Positions 35,293 through 44,393 of a DNA stretch of 64,000 nucleotides are shown in pieces (within the stretch, counting starts at the first letter, position 1; the number at the start of each line of letters is the position of its first letter). The translations under genes were made by a program, and so were the position numbers. Under the pieces are notes generated by a model. That model was not told the DNA's origin and made no database searches. It was given only the letters and a program-made list of their open reading frames with translations. The stretch lies in assembly GCA_963798455.1 (NCBI GenBank), contig CAWCTD010000004.1, forward strand, positions 1,116,001 through 1,180,000, given 5' to 3'. The DNA is from CAWCTD01 sp963798455 (lineage in GTDB: Bacteria; Acidobacteriota; Terriglobia; Bryobacterales; Bryobacteraceae).

Positions 35293-36306
35293 GTGACGGA
35301 AATGTACAGGCAGGCCCTTATAGTGGCGGCGTTCTGGGCAGTGGTTGCCGGATCTGTTCATGCGCAAACCCTTGAGCGCACAGCGTCGTTTCTGGGTGGA
35401 GGCTCTCCCGGCCGTGGGAAGTGCACGATCGAGGTCGTGGTGGATACAGCCGCCGAGGTGGAGATCCGCGGCGATCGTGCAATTTTGCGTAATATTGCCG
35501 GGCAGCCGCCGCAATGGCGCCGGTTCGAATGCACCGGGCCGTTGCCTCGGAACCCGGCAGATTTCCGATTTCAGGGAATTGACGGCCGCGGAAGGCAGAC
35601 CTTGGTTCGCGATCCCCGAAATAGCGGGGGGGCGGCGGTCATCCGCATTGAAGATACGGCCGGCGGTTCAGAAGGGTATACCTTCGACATCATGTGGGGA
35701 GGTGGATATGCGCAAGAGCCAATCCGTAATGACCAGGGCGGCGGGCGCTTTGGCGGCGGACGCGCGCGGCGATTCACCGCGGAGCAGGCGGTCCAGGTCT
35801 GCGAGTCCTCCATTCGGCAACAGGCCGAGCAACGCTTCCGCACCCGCAATATCAGTTTCCGAGAAACCGCCCTGGATGACAACCCGGGTCGCCAGGATTG
35901 GGTGACCGGCATCTTTGACGTTCGCCGCTCGCCCGGCCGGGATGAGACCTACCGCTTCTCTTGTTCTGTCAATTTTGACACCGGGCAAGTCCGCTCTGCG
36001 GAAATCGGAGCCAGAGAGGGCTTTGCCGGCGGCGGACGCGCGCGGCGATTCACCACGGAGCAGGCGGTTCAGGTCTGCGAGTCCTCCATTCGGCAACAGG
36101 CCGAGCGACGCTTCCGCACCCCCAATATCGATTTCAGAGGAACCGCTCTGGATGACAATCCGGGTCGCCGGGATTGGGTGATGGGCGTGTTTGACGTTCG
36201 ACGCTCGCCCGGCCGGGATGAGACCTACCGCTTCTCTTGTTCTGTCAATTTTGACACCGGGCAGGTCCGTTCTGCACAAATCGGAGCCAGAGAGGGTTAC
36301 CGATAG
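35293..36306 (+). CDS. Secreted protein with two tandem 92-residue repeats
   Basis: 337 residues. A signal peptide ('ALIVAAFWAVVAGSVHAQ') is followed by a beta-rich domain (about 25-145), a Gly/Arg linker and two near-identical units. Each unit runs 'RRFTAEQAVQVCESSIRQQA' (or RRFTTEQ...), 'ALDDNPGR', 'FDVRRSPGRDETYRFSCSVN' and 'FDTGQVRSA'. Each unit has two Cys. The duplication is also plain at DNA level. No family recognised; a periplasmic binding or adhesion role is only a guess. It lies just upstream of the gene graveyard but is itself intact. Confidence 0.8.
   Translation: MTEMYRQALIVAAFWAVVAGSVHAQTLERTASFLGGGSPGRGKCTIEVVVDTAAEVEIRGDRAILRNIAGQPPQWRRFECTGPLPRNPADFRFQGIDGRGRQTLVRDPRNSGGAAVIRIEDTAGGSEGYTFDIMWGGGYAQEPIRNDQGGGRFGGGRARRFTAEQAVQVCESSIRQQAEQRFRTRNISFRETALDDNPGRQDWVTGIFDVRRSPGRDETYRFSCSVNFDTGQVRSAEIGAREGFAGGGRARRFTTEQAVQVCESSIRQQAERRFRTPNIDFRGTALDDNPGRRDWVMGVFDVRRSPGRDETYRFSCSVNFDTGQVRSAQIGAREGYR
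35752..36303 (+). repeat. Two direct 276-base tandem repeats inside a gene
   Basis: Copy 1 is 35752-36027 and copy 2 is 36028-36303, offset exactly 276 bases (92 codons), with only scattered substitutions, for example cgcaatatcagt/cccaatatcgat. The in-frame unit points to a recent duplication. Confidence 0.9.
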
Positions 36307-36389
36307 GCTGCAAATCTGTCGACTGATTCCCGTACCGTCGAATCTCAAACCGGAGCTTCCGGTCTAGGTAGCTCGACAAAGGCTGGGAC

Positions 36390-37622
36390 ATGCCTGCGCA
36401 CTACCGCGATCCTGCCATTTCCGAGGATGCCGCTGGCACGGTGGATGTCGTCACCGAGGTCCGACGCAAAGAGGCCCTGCTCAAAACGGGGGCCTTGCAG
36501 AACGCGATTTTCAACAGCGCCAACTTCTCCAGTATCGCCACCGACGAGAAAGGCGTCATTCAAATATTCAATGTCGGGGCCGAGCGCATGCTGGGCTACA
36601 CGGCCGCCGACGTTCGGTCACGGCGCTGCGCGAGAAAAAGGTCACCAACTGCCAGCTCACCGCCCGAGCCAGGGATGGCAAGACCACCGTGGTGTCCTAC
36701 AACGCCACCACCTTCTACGACCGCGACAGGAAGCTGCAAGGTGTGTGCGCCGTCGCGCGCGACGTCACCGAGCGCAAACGTCTCGACCAGGCGCTGCAGG
36801 AGAAGAACGTCGAGTTTGAGAGAGCCACGGCCGCTGCGGAAAAAGCCAACCTCGCGAAATCGGATTTCCTTTCCAGCATGAGCCAAGAGCTTCGCTCACC
36901 GCTCAATGCAGTCCTCGGTTTCGCCCAACTCATCAATTCCGATTCCCCGCCGCCCACGGCCTCCCAGAAGGCAAGCATTGACCAGATTCTCCACGCGGGA
37001 TGGTATCTACTGGAGCTGATCAACGAAATCCTCGATCTAGCGCAGATCGAGTCGGGAAGGCTGGCGCTGTCCCTGGAACCGACGTCGCTGGCCGAAGTCA
37101 TGTTCGAATGCCAGGCCATGATCGAGCCGCAGGCGCAAGAGCGCGGAATCAGCATGACCTTTCCCCAGTTCGATGTCCCTTACTTCGTCAAGATGGAATT
37201 TCACTCCAGGACTCAACCGCAGGAGGTCTTGAACCGGGTTAACCGCTCCTTCTCGAAAAATCTCTTCCCGACCAGTTCGTTACGCTCTTTCTCTTCCTCC
37301 TGGGGCCGCATGGCATGGGGCAATTCATCAGTGCGGGACACAATCCAGCCTACTTGTTCCGTTCCGCCACCGGAAAGATTGAAGAACTGGCCTCTGACGC
37401 TCTTATCCTGGGGTTGTTCGATTTCGCCTCTTATCAATCCCGCACGCTCCGTCTCTACAAAGGGGACATTCTGGTGGTGTATTCCGATGGCCTTACGGAC
37501 GCGCAAAACCAGCAGGAAGAAATGTTCGGGGAGGAAAGACTGCTAGAAATCATTCAGAAAGAGGCCCCCTCGGGAGGCCACATGATCGAGCTGAAGCTCT
37601 TGAAAGCCATTGAGGAATTCAC
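36390..37622 (+). pseudogene. Deletion-fused PAS histidine kinase and SpoIIE phosphatase
   Basis: Starts with a PAS segment ('TDEKGVIQIFNVGAERMLGY'), jumps frame near 36610 to 'VTALREKK' and 'VTNCQLTARARDGKTTVVSY', then 'ARDVTERKRLDQAL' and the dimerisation region 'FLSSMSQELRSPLNAVLGFA'. The phospho-acceptor His of the H box is Gln here. The kinase stops at 'FPQFDVPYFVK', before the ATPase domain, and runs straight into PP2C/SpoIIE sequence ('FHSRTQPQEVLNRVNRSFSK'). That part shifts frame once more near 37270 before 'GQFISAGHNPAYLFR' and 'KGDILVVYSDGLTDAQNQQE'. At least three junctions and two frame changes are visible. Not functional. Confidence 0.85.
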
Positions 37623-37637
37623 GTCGCCAGTGGAGTT

Positions 37638-38465
37638 GTGTGCATGGCGTGGGGCCAGGACCAGCCGGACCAGCAAGAGGAGGGTCCCGGCCGCGGGGTG
37701 GCGCGCGTCAGTGTGATGGATGGGGGCGTTTCCGTGCGGCGCGGCGACTCGGGCGAGACAGTAGCGGCGGCCCTCAACGCGCCGCTGGTTGTCGAAGATC
37801 AGCTCATGACCGGGCCGAACTCCCGTGCCGAGATACAGTTCGATTGGGCCAATATGGTGCGCCTGGCCTCGCTGAGCGAGGTCCGGCTCGCCGAGCTGGA
37901 GAACCAGCGCTACCAAATTCAGGTGGCCCGCGGCATGGTGACATTCCGCGTGCTGCGCGACAGCAACGCGCAATTCGAGATCAGCACGCCGAGCGGCTCC
38001 GAGCGGTTGCCGGCCGGCCAAACCATGTTGGCTCGCGGCACTGCGTCAGACCCCGAGTTCCAGGTAGTCCGGGCCGTTGCGCAGGATGACTGGGACCGCT
38101 GGAACGAGAACCGGGACCGCCAACTCGAACAGAGCGCTTCTTACGATCATGTGAGCCCCGACATTTACGGCGCGGAAGACCTTGACAATTACGGCTCCTG
38201 GCAGACCGACCCCTCCTACGGGGATGTATGGTGCCCGCGCGTGGCAGAGGACTGGGCGCCATACCGCGACGGCCGCTGGTCCTGGATGGATTGGTATGGA
38301 TGGAACTGGGTGAGCTGCGACCCGTGGGGATGGGCACCCTATCATTACGGCCGGTGGTTCAACACCCCCGGTCGCGGCTGGGGCTGGTGGCCAGGCGCCC
38401 GATACGGGCATCACTACTGGAGCCCCGGGCTGGTGGCTTTCGTGGGCTGGGATAGCAATGAATGA
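37638..38465 (+). pseudogene. FecR-like/DUF6600 protein, truncated at both ends
   Basis: The reading frame is open, but its start lies within the leftover of a signal peptide joined to the phosphatase fragment. 'GRGVARVSVMDGGVSVRRGD', 'PNSRAEIQFDWANMVRLASL' and 'VARGMVTFRVLRDSNAQFEI' form the FecR-type beta domain. Then 'STPSGSERLPAGQTML' appears to skip about 35-40 residues usual between these strands. The C-terminal Trp-rich block 'DWAPYRDGRWSWMDWYGWNW' and 'WGWAPYHYGRWF' is DUF6600. The tail ends abruptly after 'LVAFVGWDSNE'. Probably non-functional; could still make a protein if a start is supplied. Confidence 0.7.
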
Positions 38466-39069
38466 CGGCCGGCTTGGGCGCGCCAGCCTGGTGCGCGGCG
38501 CGTTGCCGGTGACGCCGGGCCGGCAGAGCTTGCGGCTCTCTGACCGCGCGGTCAGGACTAACAGCCTGCCGCGGAGCCGGAGTGACACCCGCTTTGTCAG
38601 CCGCCAGCAACCGGCCCCGAGCGGCGGCAGGAGCTACAGCCGATCAGCCCCGAGTTCTGGCGGCGGGGGCCGCAGCAGGGGCGGTGGTGGAGGAGGTGGA
38701 CGCGGCCGCCGTTCCCGGTGGGAAGGATGGAATCTGGCCGGCGGGATCGGGGTAACGCGTGGCCCCGTTGGGATCATGGTGGACGCCATGTTCAACGATT
38801 TCGGGTCTACCCACGACGCTCTGCTGCGGGCGGAAGCCCGCAGAGGAAGTCAACAATACTGGGCTCTCACGGTTGACCCGATATTCCACGTGAATCAAAG
38901 GGGTCCCGTGGATTTTTACGTAACGGGCGGCGGCGGGCTCTACAGCCAGATCACGGAGTACAGAGCGTCACCCGGCGGCGGGTACGATCTGATCAGCTCA
39001 CGGACGCTCTGCAAACCGGGAGTGAATGGGGGCGCTGGCTTCGCATTCAATCTCGGCAGTGAGGCAGAC
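38458..39069 (+). pseudogene. FecR/DUF6600 tail joined to an outer-membrane barrel fragment
   Basis: The first 50 residues ('GALPVTPGRQSLRLSDRAVR', 'RFVSRQQPAP') look like the C-terminal tail of the preceding DUF6600 protein in another frame. After a Gly/Arg-rich stretch (38660-38720) comes a barrel-type sequence: 'WNLAGGIGVTRGPVGIMVDA', 'YWALTVDPIFHVNQRGPVDF', 'YVTGGGGLYSQITEY', 'GVNGGAGFAFNLGSEAD'. It breaks off near 39070 and the frame continues without family features. A fusion by deletion is the simplest reading. Confidence 0.65.
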
Positions 39070-39218
39070 GATCGGTTTTCGTCGTCTGCCTTCCGCGGGC
39101 CACACGCAACGATGGCCTGCGCCACACCCGAACGTGCGGGTATCTCGAAAACTACGTTGGCAGTGACATTTGCCACGCATCGCAAGGTGAGCAGTAAGTT
39201 GCGAAACGCTAACCGATC

Positions 39219-39389
39219 TCACGCCAGATGCGCGCGCGTAAACGCAGCCAAATGGCGGACATTCGTGGTGGCGATCACCCCTTCGCCGCCATCGCGGCCG
39301 AGCGCCGCAGCCTTCAGCATCACCGGAGACCTTTTCGGATTCGTGACCATGCCAAGCGGACCGGCGTCCAGCAGGATGATCACGCTCAT
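39219..39389 (-). pseudogene. PIN-domain (VapC-like) toxin with the centre deleted
   Basis: From ATG 39389 the protein reads 'MSVIILLDAGPLGMVTNPKR', the first PIN strand with its metal-binding Asp, then after two residues moves to 'GVIATTNVRHLAAFTRAHLA', the last strand and helix of a PIN domain. Only 56 residues remain of the usual 130-150, so two or more catalytic acids are lost. Its ATG overlaps the antitoxin stop by ATGA, so the operon layout is still original. Confidence 0.7.
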
Positions 39390-39592
39390 GAGAAGAGCTT
39401 GTAGCCAGCGGGCCGGTCCTCGTCGAGGGAGCGGCGCAGGCTTTCGAACGTCTCCCGCTGCTCTCTCTCGTCGCCCCGCATCCATTCATCCAGCAGTCTC
39501 GCCAGGACAGCCGGGTCCGGTCTGTGCGAGCGCACAACTCCCTCTTGCTCATGGGCTCGGAGCAACTGTTCATGCCTGGTTGTGTCCGGCAT
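39386..39592 (-). CDS. Antitoxin of a PIN toxin-antitoxin pair
   Basis: 68 residues, intact, upstream of and overlapping the PIN remnant by four bases. The sequence 'LARLLDEWMRGDEREQRETF' followed by 'LRRSLDEDRPAGYKLF' is acidic/helical and of the type found before PIN toxins in environmental genomes. No DNA-binding domain is obvious. With the toxin gutted it has no clear target. Confidence 0.6.
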   Translation of the reverse strand: MPDTTRHEQLLRAHEQEGVVRSHRPDPAVLARLLDEWMRGDEREQRETFESLRRSLDEDRPAGYKLFS

Positions 39593-39676
39593 TCTCTTTC
39601 TTCACTTCATTCCACCCCTCCAAGAAGGCCCTTAAGGTTCAGTGCGCGACCGCGCCGTCTGCCATACAATTGGGAC

Positions 39677-42313
39677 ATGTTGTCTGGACGGCTTGCTCTC
39701 TCGATGTTGTGCCTGCTGACACAGGGCGCAGCGGCCTACGGCCAGCAGGCTCCCACGCGCTTGCGCACCGAGTATCTGGAGAATCCAGCCGGCATCGACG
39801 TGGCCAAGCCCCGGTTCTCCTGGGTGCTGCAGCACGCCGAACGCGGCCAGAAGCAGATCGCCTGCCAGGTGCTGGTTTCGCTCACACCCGAGATCAAGAC
39901 CGGCGAAGTGTGGGACAGCGGCCGCGTGGAGTCCGAGGAATCGATTCTGGTCCCCTTCAACGGCCAGCCGCTCGCGAGCGGGCAACGATACTACTGGAAA
40001 GTCCGTTACTGGGACAAGGCCAACCGGCCCAGCCCGTACAGCGACACGGCCTTCTTCGAGACGGGACTGCTCACAAGCTCGGAGTGGAAAGGCAAGTGGA
40101 TCGGCGGCGCCAACCAGCTTCGCAAGGAGTTCGTCCTGAAAGGACGCCCCGTCCACGCGCGGGCCTACGTGAGCGGTCTGGGCTACTACGAGCTTCGGAT
40201 CAACGGGAAGAAGGTCGGCGACCACGTCCTCGATCCCGGCTGGACCACTTACGACCGCCGCGTTCTCTATGTGACCTACGATGTCACCGACTACCTTCAG
40301 GTTGGGGCCAACGTGGTCGCCGCCGTGCTTGGCCAGGGGTGGTACGAGTCGCGGGCGCTGATGCTCCAGATGAACATCGACACGCAGGGCGGCGAGAAGC
40401 ACGTGGAGATCGTGAGCGACGCGGCCTGGCAGGCCCACGCGGGGCCCATCGTCTCCGACAGCATCTATGACGGGGAAACCTACGATGCGCGCCTGGAAAC
40501 TCCCGGCTGGGACGTGCCTGGCTACAAGGAGGCGGCCTGGAAGCCGGCGACGGTTGTCAGTAACCCGCCCAAGGGCCAGATGTCGGCCCAAATGATGCCT
40601 CCGATCCGGGTCGTGGACACGATCACGCCGCTCAAGATGACCAGCCCGCGGCCCGGCATGTACGTCTTCGACATGGGGCAGAACTTCAGCGGCTGGGTCG
40701 AGATGCGGGTGCGCGGCCCGCAGGGGACCGCCGTGAAGCTCCGCCACGCGGAGTTGCTTTACGACAACGGGACCCTCAACACGGAGGACCTGCGCACCGC
40801 CAAGGCCACGGACACTTACATCCTGCGAGGGGACAGGGAAGAGGAAGTCTACGCGCCGCGCTTCACGTATCACGGTTTCCGTTACGTCGAGGTGACGGGT
40901 TACCCTGGGACTCCCGCGCCGGGGGACATTGTGGGCAAGGTGGTGCGCACGGCCGTGGCGCCCGCGGGGGGATTCTCCGCCTCCAAGCCGATCCTCAACC
41001 AGATCCAGCGGCTGGTTCAGTGGGGCATCGCCTCGAACCTGTTCAGCATTCCCACCGACTGCAATCAGCGCGACGAGCGCATGGGGTGGCTCGCCGACGC
41101 GCACCTGGCGGCCGAGTCGGCCATCTGGAACTACGACATGGCCGCCTTCTACACCAACTTCCTGCGTGACATCCGGGACATTCAGGGTTCCGACGGCACC
41201 CTTACCGACACCGTGCCGCACCGCAACGGCCGCCGCCCGGCCGATCCGGCCTGGGGCAGCGCGTACCCGCTGATGGTCTGGTACATGTATGTCTACTACG
41301 GAGACTCCCGCGTCCTGGCGCAGAATTATGACGGCATCAAAGCATGGGCGGACTATCTGCATACTCGCGCGAAGGACGGGCTCGTGGGTTACTACTATTA
41401 CGCCGACTGGGTGAGCGTGGCCAAAACGCCGGGCGATCTGGTATCCGCTTTCTACTACTGCTGGAGCGTGGATATCGTGACCCGGGCGGCGATGATTCTC
41501 GGCAAGACCGAGGATGCCGTGACCTACCAGAAGCTCGGCGCGTCCATCCGCGATGCATTTCACCACGCCTACTTCAATCCCTATTCCGGCTCTTACGCAA
41601 CCGGCTCGCAAACGGCCACCTTGCTCCCCCTGTACCTGGACATGGCGCCCGACGACATCCGGGCGACGCTGCTTTCGGACTTGGCGAGCGACATCGTCTA
41701 CGCCAACAACACCCACCTCACCACCGGCATCGTCGGCACAAAGTACCTGCTGCCGCTGCTGACCCGCTCCGGCCGGTCCGACCTGGCCTATGACCTGGCC
41801 ACCCAAACCACCTACCCGAGCTGGGGCTACATGGCGGAGAACGGCGCCACCACTCTCTGGGAGTTGTGGCAAAACAGGACCGGCCCGTCGATGAACTCGC
41901 ACAACCATCCTATGTTCGGCAGCGTGGGGGCGTGGTTCTACAGCGCGCTGGCAGGCATCAACCCCGATCCCGTGTCGCCGGGCTTCCGCAAGATACGCAT
42001 CGAGCCCCAGGTCGTGCGGGACCTGCGCTGGGCCTCCGGCTCTCTGGAAACGCCGCGCGGCCAGGTGGCCTCCTCCTGGAGCCGCGATGGCGACAGTCTG
42101 AAACTCGAAGTCACCATTCCGGTGGGGAGCGAGGCGGAGATCGCCGTGCCCAAACTCGGGCCCGGTTCCGTCACCATCCGCGAGTCGGGCAAACCCGTGT
42201 GGGCCAAGGACGCGTACCAAGCCGGGGTGCCGGGCCTGACCGGGGCCAAGCAGACCGACCGCACCGTGGTCATCCAGGCCGGCTCCGGGCACTACGTGTT
42301 CGAATCAGAGTAG
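39677..42313 (+). CDS. Secreted alpha-L-rhamnosidase (GH78)
   Basis: 878 residues from ATG 39677 with a signal peptide ('LALSMLCLLTQGAAAYGQ'); longer upstream frames are rejected. Order: N-terminal fibronectin-like domain ('LENPAGIDVAKPRFSWVLQ'), jelly-roll ('YVSGLGYYELRINGKKVGDH'), then the (alpha/alpha)6 barrel with 'IPTDCNQRDERMGWLADA', which carries the catalytic-region acids of GH78, and a C-terminal beta domain. It frees rhamnose from pectin-like or flavonoid glycosides outside the cytoplasm. No rhamnose catabolic genes are adjacent. Confidence 0.93.
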   Translation: MLSGRLALSMLCLLTQGAAAYGQQAPTRLRTEYLENPAGIDVAKPRFSWVLQHAERGQKQIACQVLVSLTPEIKTGEVWDSGRVESEESILVPFNGQPLASGQRYYWKVRYWDKANRPSPYSDTAFFETGLLTSSEWKGKWIGGANQLRKEFVLKGRPVHARAYVSGLGYYELRINGKKVGDHVLDPGWTTYDRRVLYVTYDVTDYLQVGANVVAAVLGQGWYESRALMLQMNIDTQGGEKHVEIVSDAAWQAHAGPIVSDSIYDGETYDARLETPGWDVPGYKEAAWKPATVVSNPPKGQMSAQMMPPIRVVDTITPLKMTSPRPGMYVFDMGQNFSGWVEMRVRGPQGTAVKLRHAELLYDNGTLNTEDLRTAKATDTYILRGDREEEVYAPRFTYHGFRYVEVTGYPGTPAPGDIVGKVVRTAVAPAGGFSASKPILNQIQRLVQWGIASNLFSIPTDCNQRDERMGWLADAHLAAESAIWNYDMAAFYTNFLRDIRDIQGSDGTLTDTVPHRNGRRPADPAWGSAYPLMVWYMYVYYGDSRVLAQNYDGIKAWADYLHTRAKDGLVGYYYYADWVSVAKTPGDLVSAFYYCWSVDIVTRAAMILGKTEDAVTYQKLGASIRDAFHHAYFNPYSGSYATGSQTATLLPLYLDMAPDDIRATLLSDLASDIVYANNTHLTTGIVGTKYLLPLLTRSGRSDLAYDLATQTTYPSWGYMAENGATTLWELWQNRTGPSMNSHNHPMFGSVGAWFYSALAGINPDPVSPGFRKIRIEPQVVRDLRWASGSLETPRGQVASSWSRDGDSLKLEVTIPVGSEAEIAVPKLGPGSVTIRESGKPVWAKDAYQAGVPGLTGAKQTDRTVVIQAGSGHYVFESE

Positions 42314-42327
42314 GGTAGAGAGACTCC

Positions 42328-44238
42328 TCACAATCCCCGCTTGATGCTGACGGAGATCCCTTCCCGGGTCTCGATGATCCTCGTCTCCAGATTCGGGTCG
42401 CTTTGAATGGCCTTGAGGAAGTCCGGCTGTTCCGACTGGAAGCCCTTGGCGTTGTGTGCAACGATGGCTCCGCCCGGTCTGAGTCTGGGGTAAAGCAGGT
42501 CAAAGAGCTTCTTGTCGAGTGGCATGCCCGGATCCATGAAGACGAAATCGAACTGGCCCCGAATCACGGGGATCTCCCTTAGGGCGTCGTTAATCCGCGA
42601 ATCGATTACCCCGCTTAAGCCGGCCTGCTGGAATCTCTCCCTTGCGGCGTCGGCCGTCTCCGGATCGATCTCGACCGTGATGATCTCGCCGCCGTTCTTC
42701 TTCACGGCCAGGCCGAACCACAGGGCGGAGCTCCCGCTTCCCGTGCCGACGTCGAGCGCCCGTTTGTAGCCCTTCGTCACAATCAGGTCGTAGAGCAGCC
42801 GGCCCTCCGAAGGGGGCAAGCCCTCTCCAGCGCTTTGCTTCAGAGCCTCCACGGCCGGCGGACTGTCGATGCCCGCGAAGTTCTTCTCGTATGCTGGACT
42901 CGGGAGCGGCTTCGAGAACCGAGCGTCGTCGATGGGAACGTCGTGGGCCACCTCGCTGAACTTCACCGTGACACGCCCGCCCCGAAGCTTGACCGTATGA
43001 GGGATTCTGACCCCGTCCACGAGAGTGTAGTCTTCCAACAACACTCCCCCGATCTGCGCGAGGAGTCCGGTCTCGGGGTCGAACCACAGCCTCTGGTGCC
43101 TGCCGCTGGCCGGAGCGACGTCGACCACATTCAGATCGCGGTCCGCTCTCTTCTCTGTTCGGACTGCGGTCATGTTGGCCCGGAGCTGGTTCAGCTTGAG
43201 GGGCAACTCGAAATCGAGGAAACCAGCCTGCTCAATCTGCTGATTCAGGTCCATGTCCTTGATGACGTCGGTGGTCTCGAACCACGCCTTCCGCCCGTCG
43301 TAGCCCTGCTTGTCCGACCCGCCAGCGCCCGTGTCCACGACCAGCAACCACTTGTCGGGCCCCTTGGCGAGAGTCTGGACTGGCACGGTTACCTCATCCT
43401 CCCTCAGAGTGCCCCTTCTCGCCTGGGTCTTCCACCGAGACAGGGCCGGCTCCCCTCCCAGGGCCTGGATATACCTGTCCATGATTTCCCCCACGGCAGG
43501 CAGTGGCTCTGTCGGCTTTTCCTCGGGGGGCTTCACCGGCACGGGCGGCATGCGGAAGCGCGTGTCGTCCAGTGAGACCCCGTGCTGGATCGCGCTGAAC
43601 TTGAACGTTTGCCATCCGTACCTCACCAGGAAGGGCACCCGCAGCCCGTCGACCTCGCGGTAATCATCGAACATGACCTTGCCGGCGCGGGTCAGCAGCC
43701 CGGTTTCAACGTCAAAGAACAGGATCTTCGGCCGCCCTTGCGGGGGTGTCGCCTCGACCACATAGACCTCGTGTTCGCCGTTCTTCTCTCTTCCCTTGAG
43801 GGTCAGCCCGGGGAAGTACTCCTTCAGCTTCAGTGTCCAAAACGGGTTGTATATCAGACCTTCTTCTCCAGCCGCTTGATGCTCCATTGGTCTCGGCGCG
43901 CCTCCGTCTTCCCATCCGTCCGTGCCGCTGGCCGCATGCTTGAGAATTCGCTTGTTTGGGAGAGTGATCGCGAACATCCACTTGTCGGGGGCCTTGGAGT
44001 ACGTTTCCAAGGCCAGATCCGCCACGCCCGCCAGCGCGATCCCTTGTTTGGTTTGTGTCGCAACTCGCGCCCATGCTGCCTCGCCGCCGATGGCCTGAAC
44101 GTGCCGGGCTACGATCGCCTCGACAGTTGGCCTGGACTGGGCGCCGCCGGTCTCTGCCCCACTCTGGCCTTGCAGGATGCCCGGCACAGATGAGATGCAC
44201 AATAGCGCAGTGCTGAGGGCTCCAAGTTTCGCCGCCAT
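42328..44238 (-). CDS. Exported fusion: two lipoprotein-carrier-like domains and a SAM methyltransferase
   Basis: 636 residues. A signal-like N-terminus ('LGALSTALLCISSVPGILQG') is followed by two copies of a LolA/LppX-like unit (about 35-235 and 245-455). Both begin with 'IVARHVQAIGGE' or 'IMDRYIQALGGE' and end 'DDTRFRMP' or 'DDARFSKP'. From about residue 480 comes a class I methyltransferase: motif I 'ALDVGTGSGSSALWFG', 'EIITVEIDPETADAARERF' and 'FDFVFMDPGMP', as in O-methyltransferases. SAM is cytoplasmic, so an exported enzyme of this kind is puzzling. The frame is continuous. Confidence 0.8.
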   Translation of the reverse strand: MAAKLGALSTALLCISSVPGILQGQSGAETGGAQSRPTVEAIVARHVQAIGGEAAWARVATQTKQGIALAGVADLALETYSKAPDKWMFAITLPNKRILKHAASGTDGWEDGGAPRPMEHQAAGEEGLIYNPFWTLKLKEYFPGLTLKGREKNGEHEVYVVEATPPQGRPKILFFDVETGLLTRAGKVMFDDYREVDGLRVPFLVRYGWQTFKFSAIQHGVSLDDTRFRMPPVPVKPPEEKPTEPLPAVGEIMDRYIQALGGEPALSRWKTQARRGTLREDEVTVPVQTLAKGPDKWLLVVDTGAGGSDKQGYDGRKAWFETTDVIKDMDLNQQIEQAGFLDFELPLKLNQLRANMTAVRTEKRADRDLNVVDVAPASGRHQRLWFDPETGLLAQIGGVLLEDYTLVDGVRIPHTVKLRGGRVTVKFSEVAHDVPIDDARFSKPLPSPAYEKNFAGIDSPPAVEALKQSAGEGLPPSEGRLLYDLIVTKGYKRALDVGTGSGSSALWFGLAVKKNGGEIITVEIDPETADAARERFQQAGLSGVIDSRINDALREIPVIRGQFDFVFMDPGMPLDKKLFDLLYPRLRPGGAIVAHNAKGFQSEQPDFLKAIQSDPNLETRIIETREGISVSIKRGL

Positions 44239-44316
44239 GTCCGTTCTCTCCTTTTCCCGTGTCGCTGTATTTGATTTCTACGCAGTCAAGTACGAGGACA
44301 AGGCTCGAAAGGTTCA

Positions 44317-44382
44317 CAGCAGACGCACCGGACCGTGGTCATCCAGGCCGGCTCGGGCCACTACCTCTTCGAACTGGAGTAG
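44317..44382 (+). pseudogene. Relic of the 3' end of a second rhamnosidase gene
   Basis: The plus strand encodes 'QQTHRTVVIQAGSGHYLFEL' plus Glu and stop, matching the last 21 residues of the intact GH78 enzyme at about 18 positions, and the DNA is similar too. Nothing upstream of it is rhamnosidase. It is followed by a hairpin GTAGGGGC/GCCCCTAC (44379-44397) without a T run, which overlaps the mscL stop. Confidence 0.8.
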
Positions 44383-44393
44383 GGGCCTCGCCC

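Noticed and set aside
39632..42292. An 886-codon minus-strand frame opposite the rhamnosidase
   Set aside because: Antisense of a GH78 enzyme with intact catalytic blocks; no motif or signal of its own.
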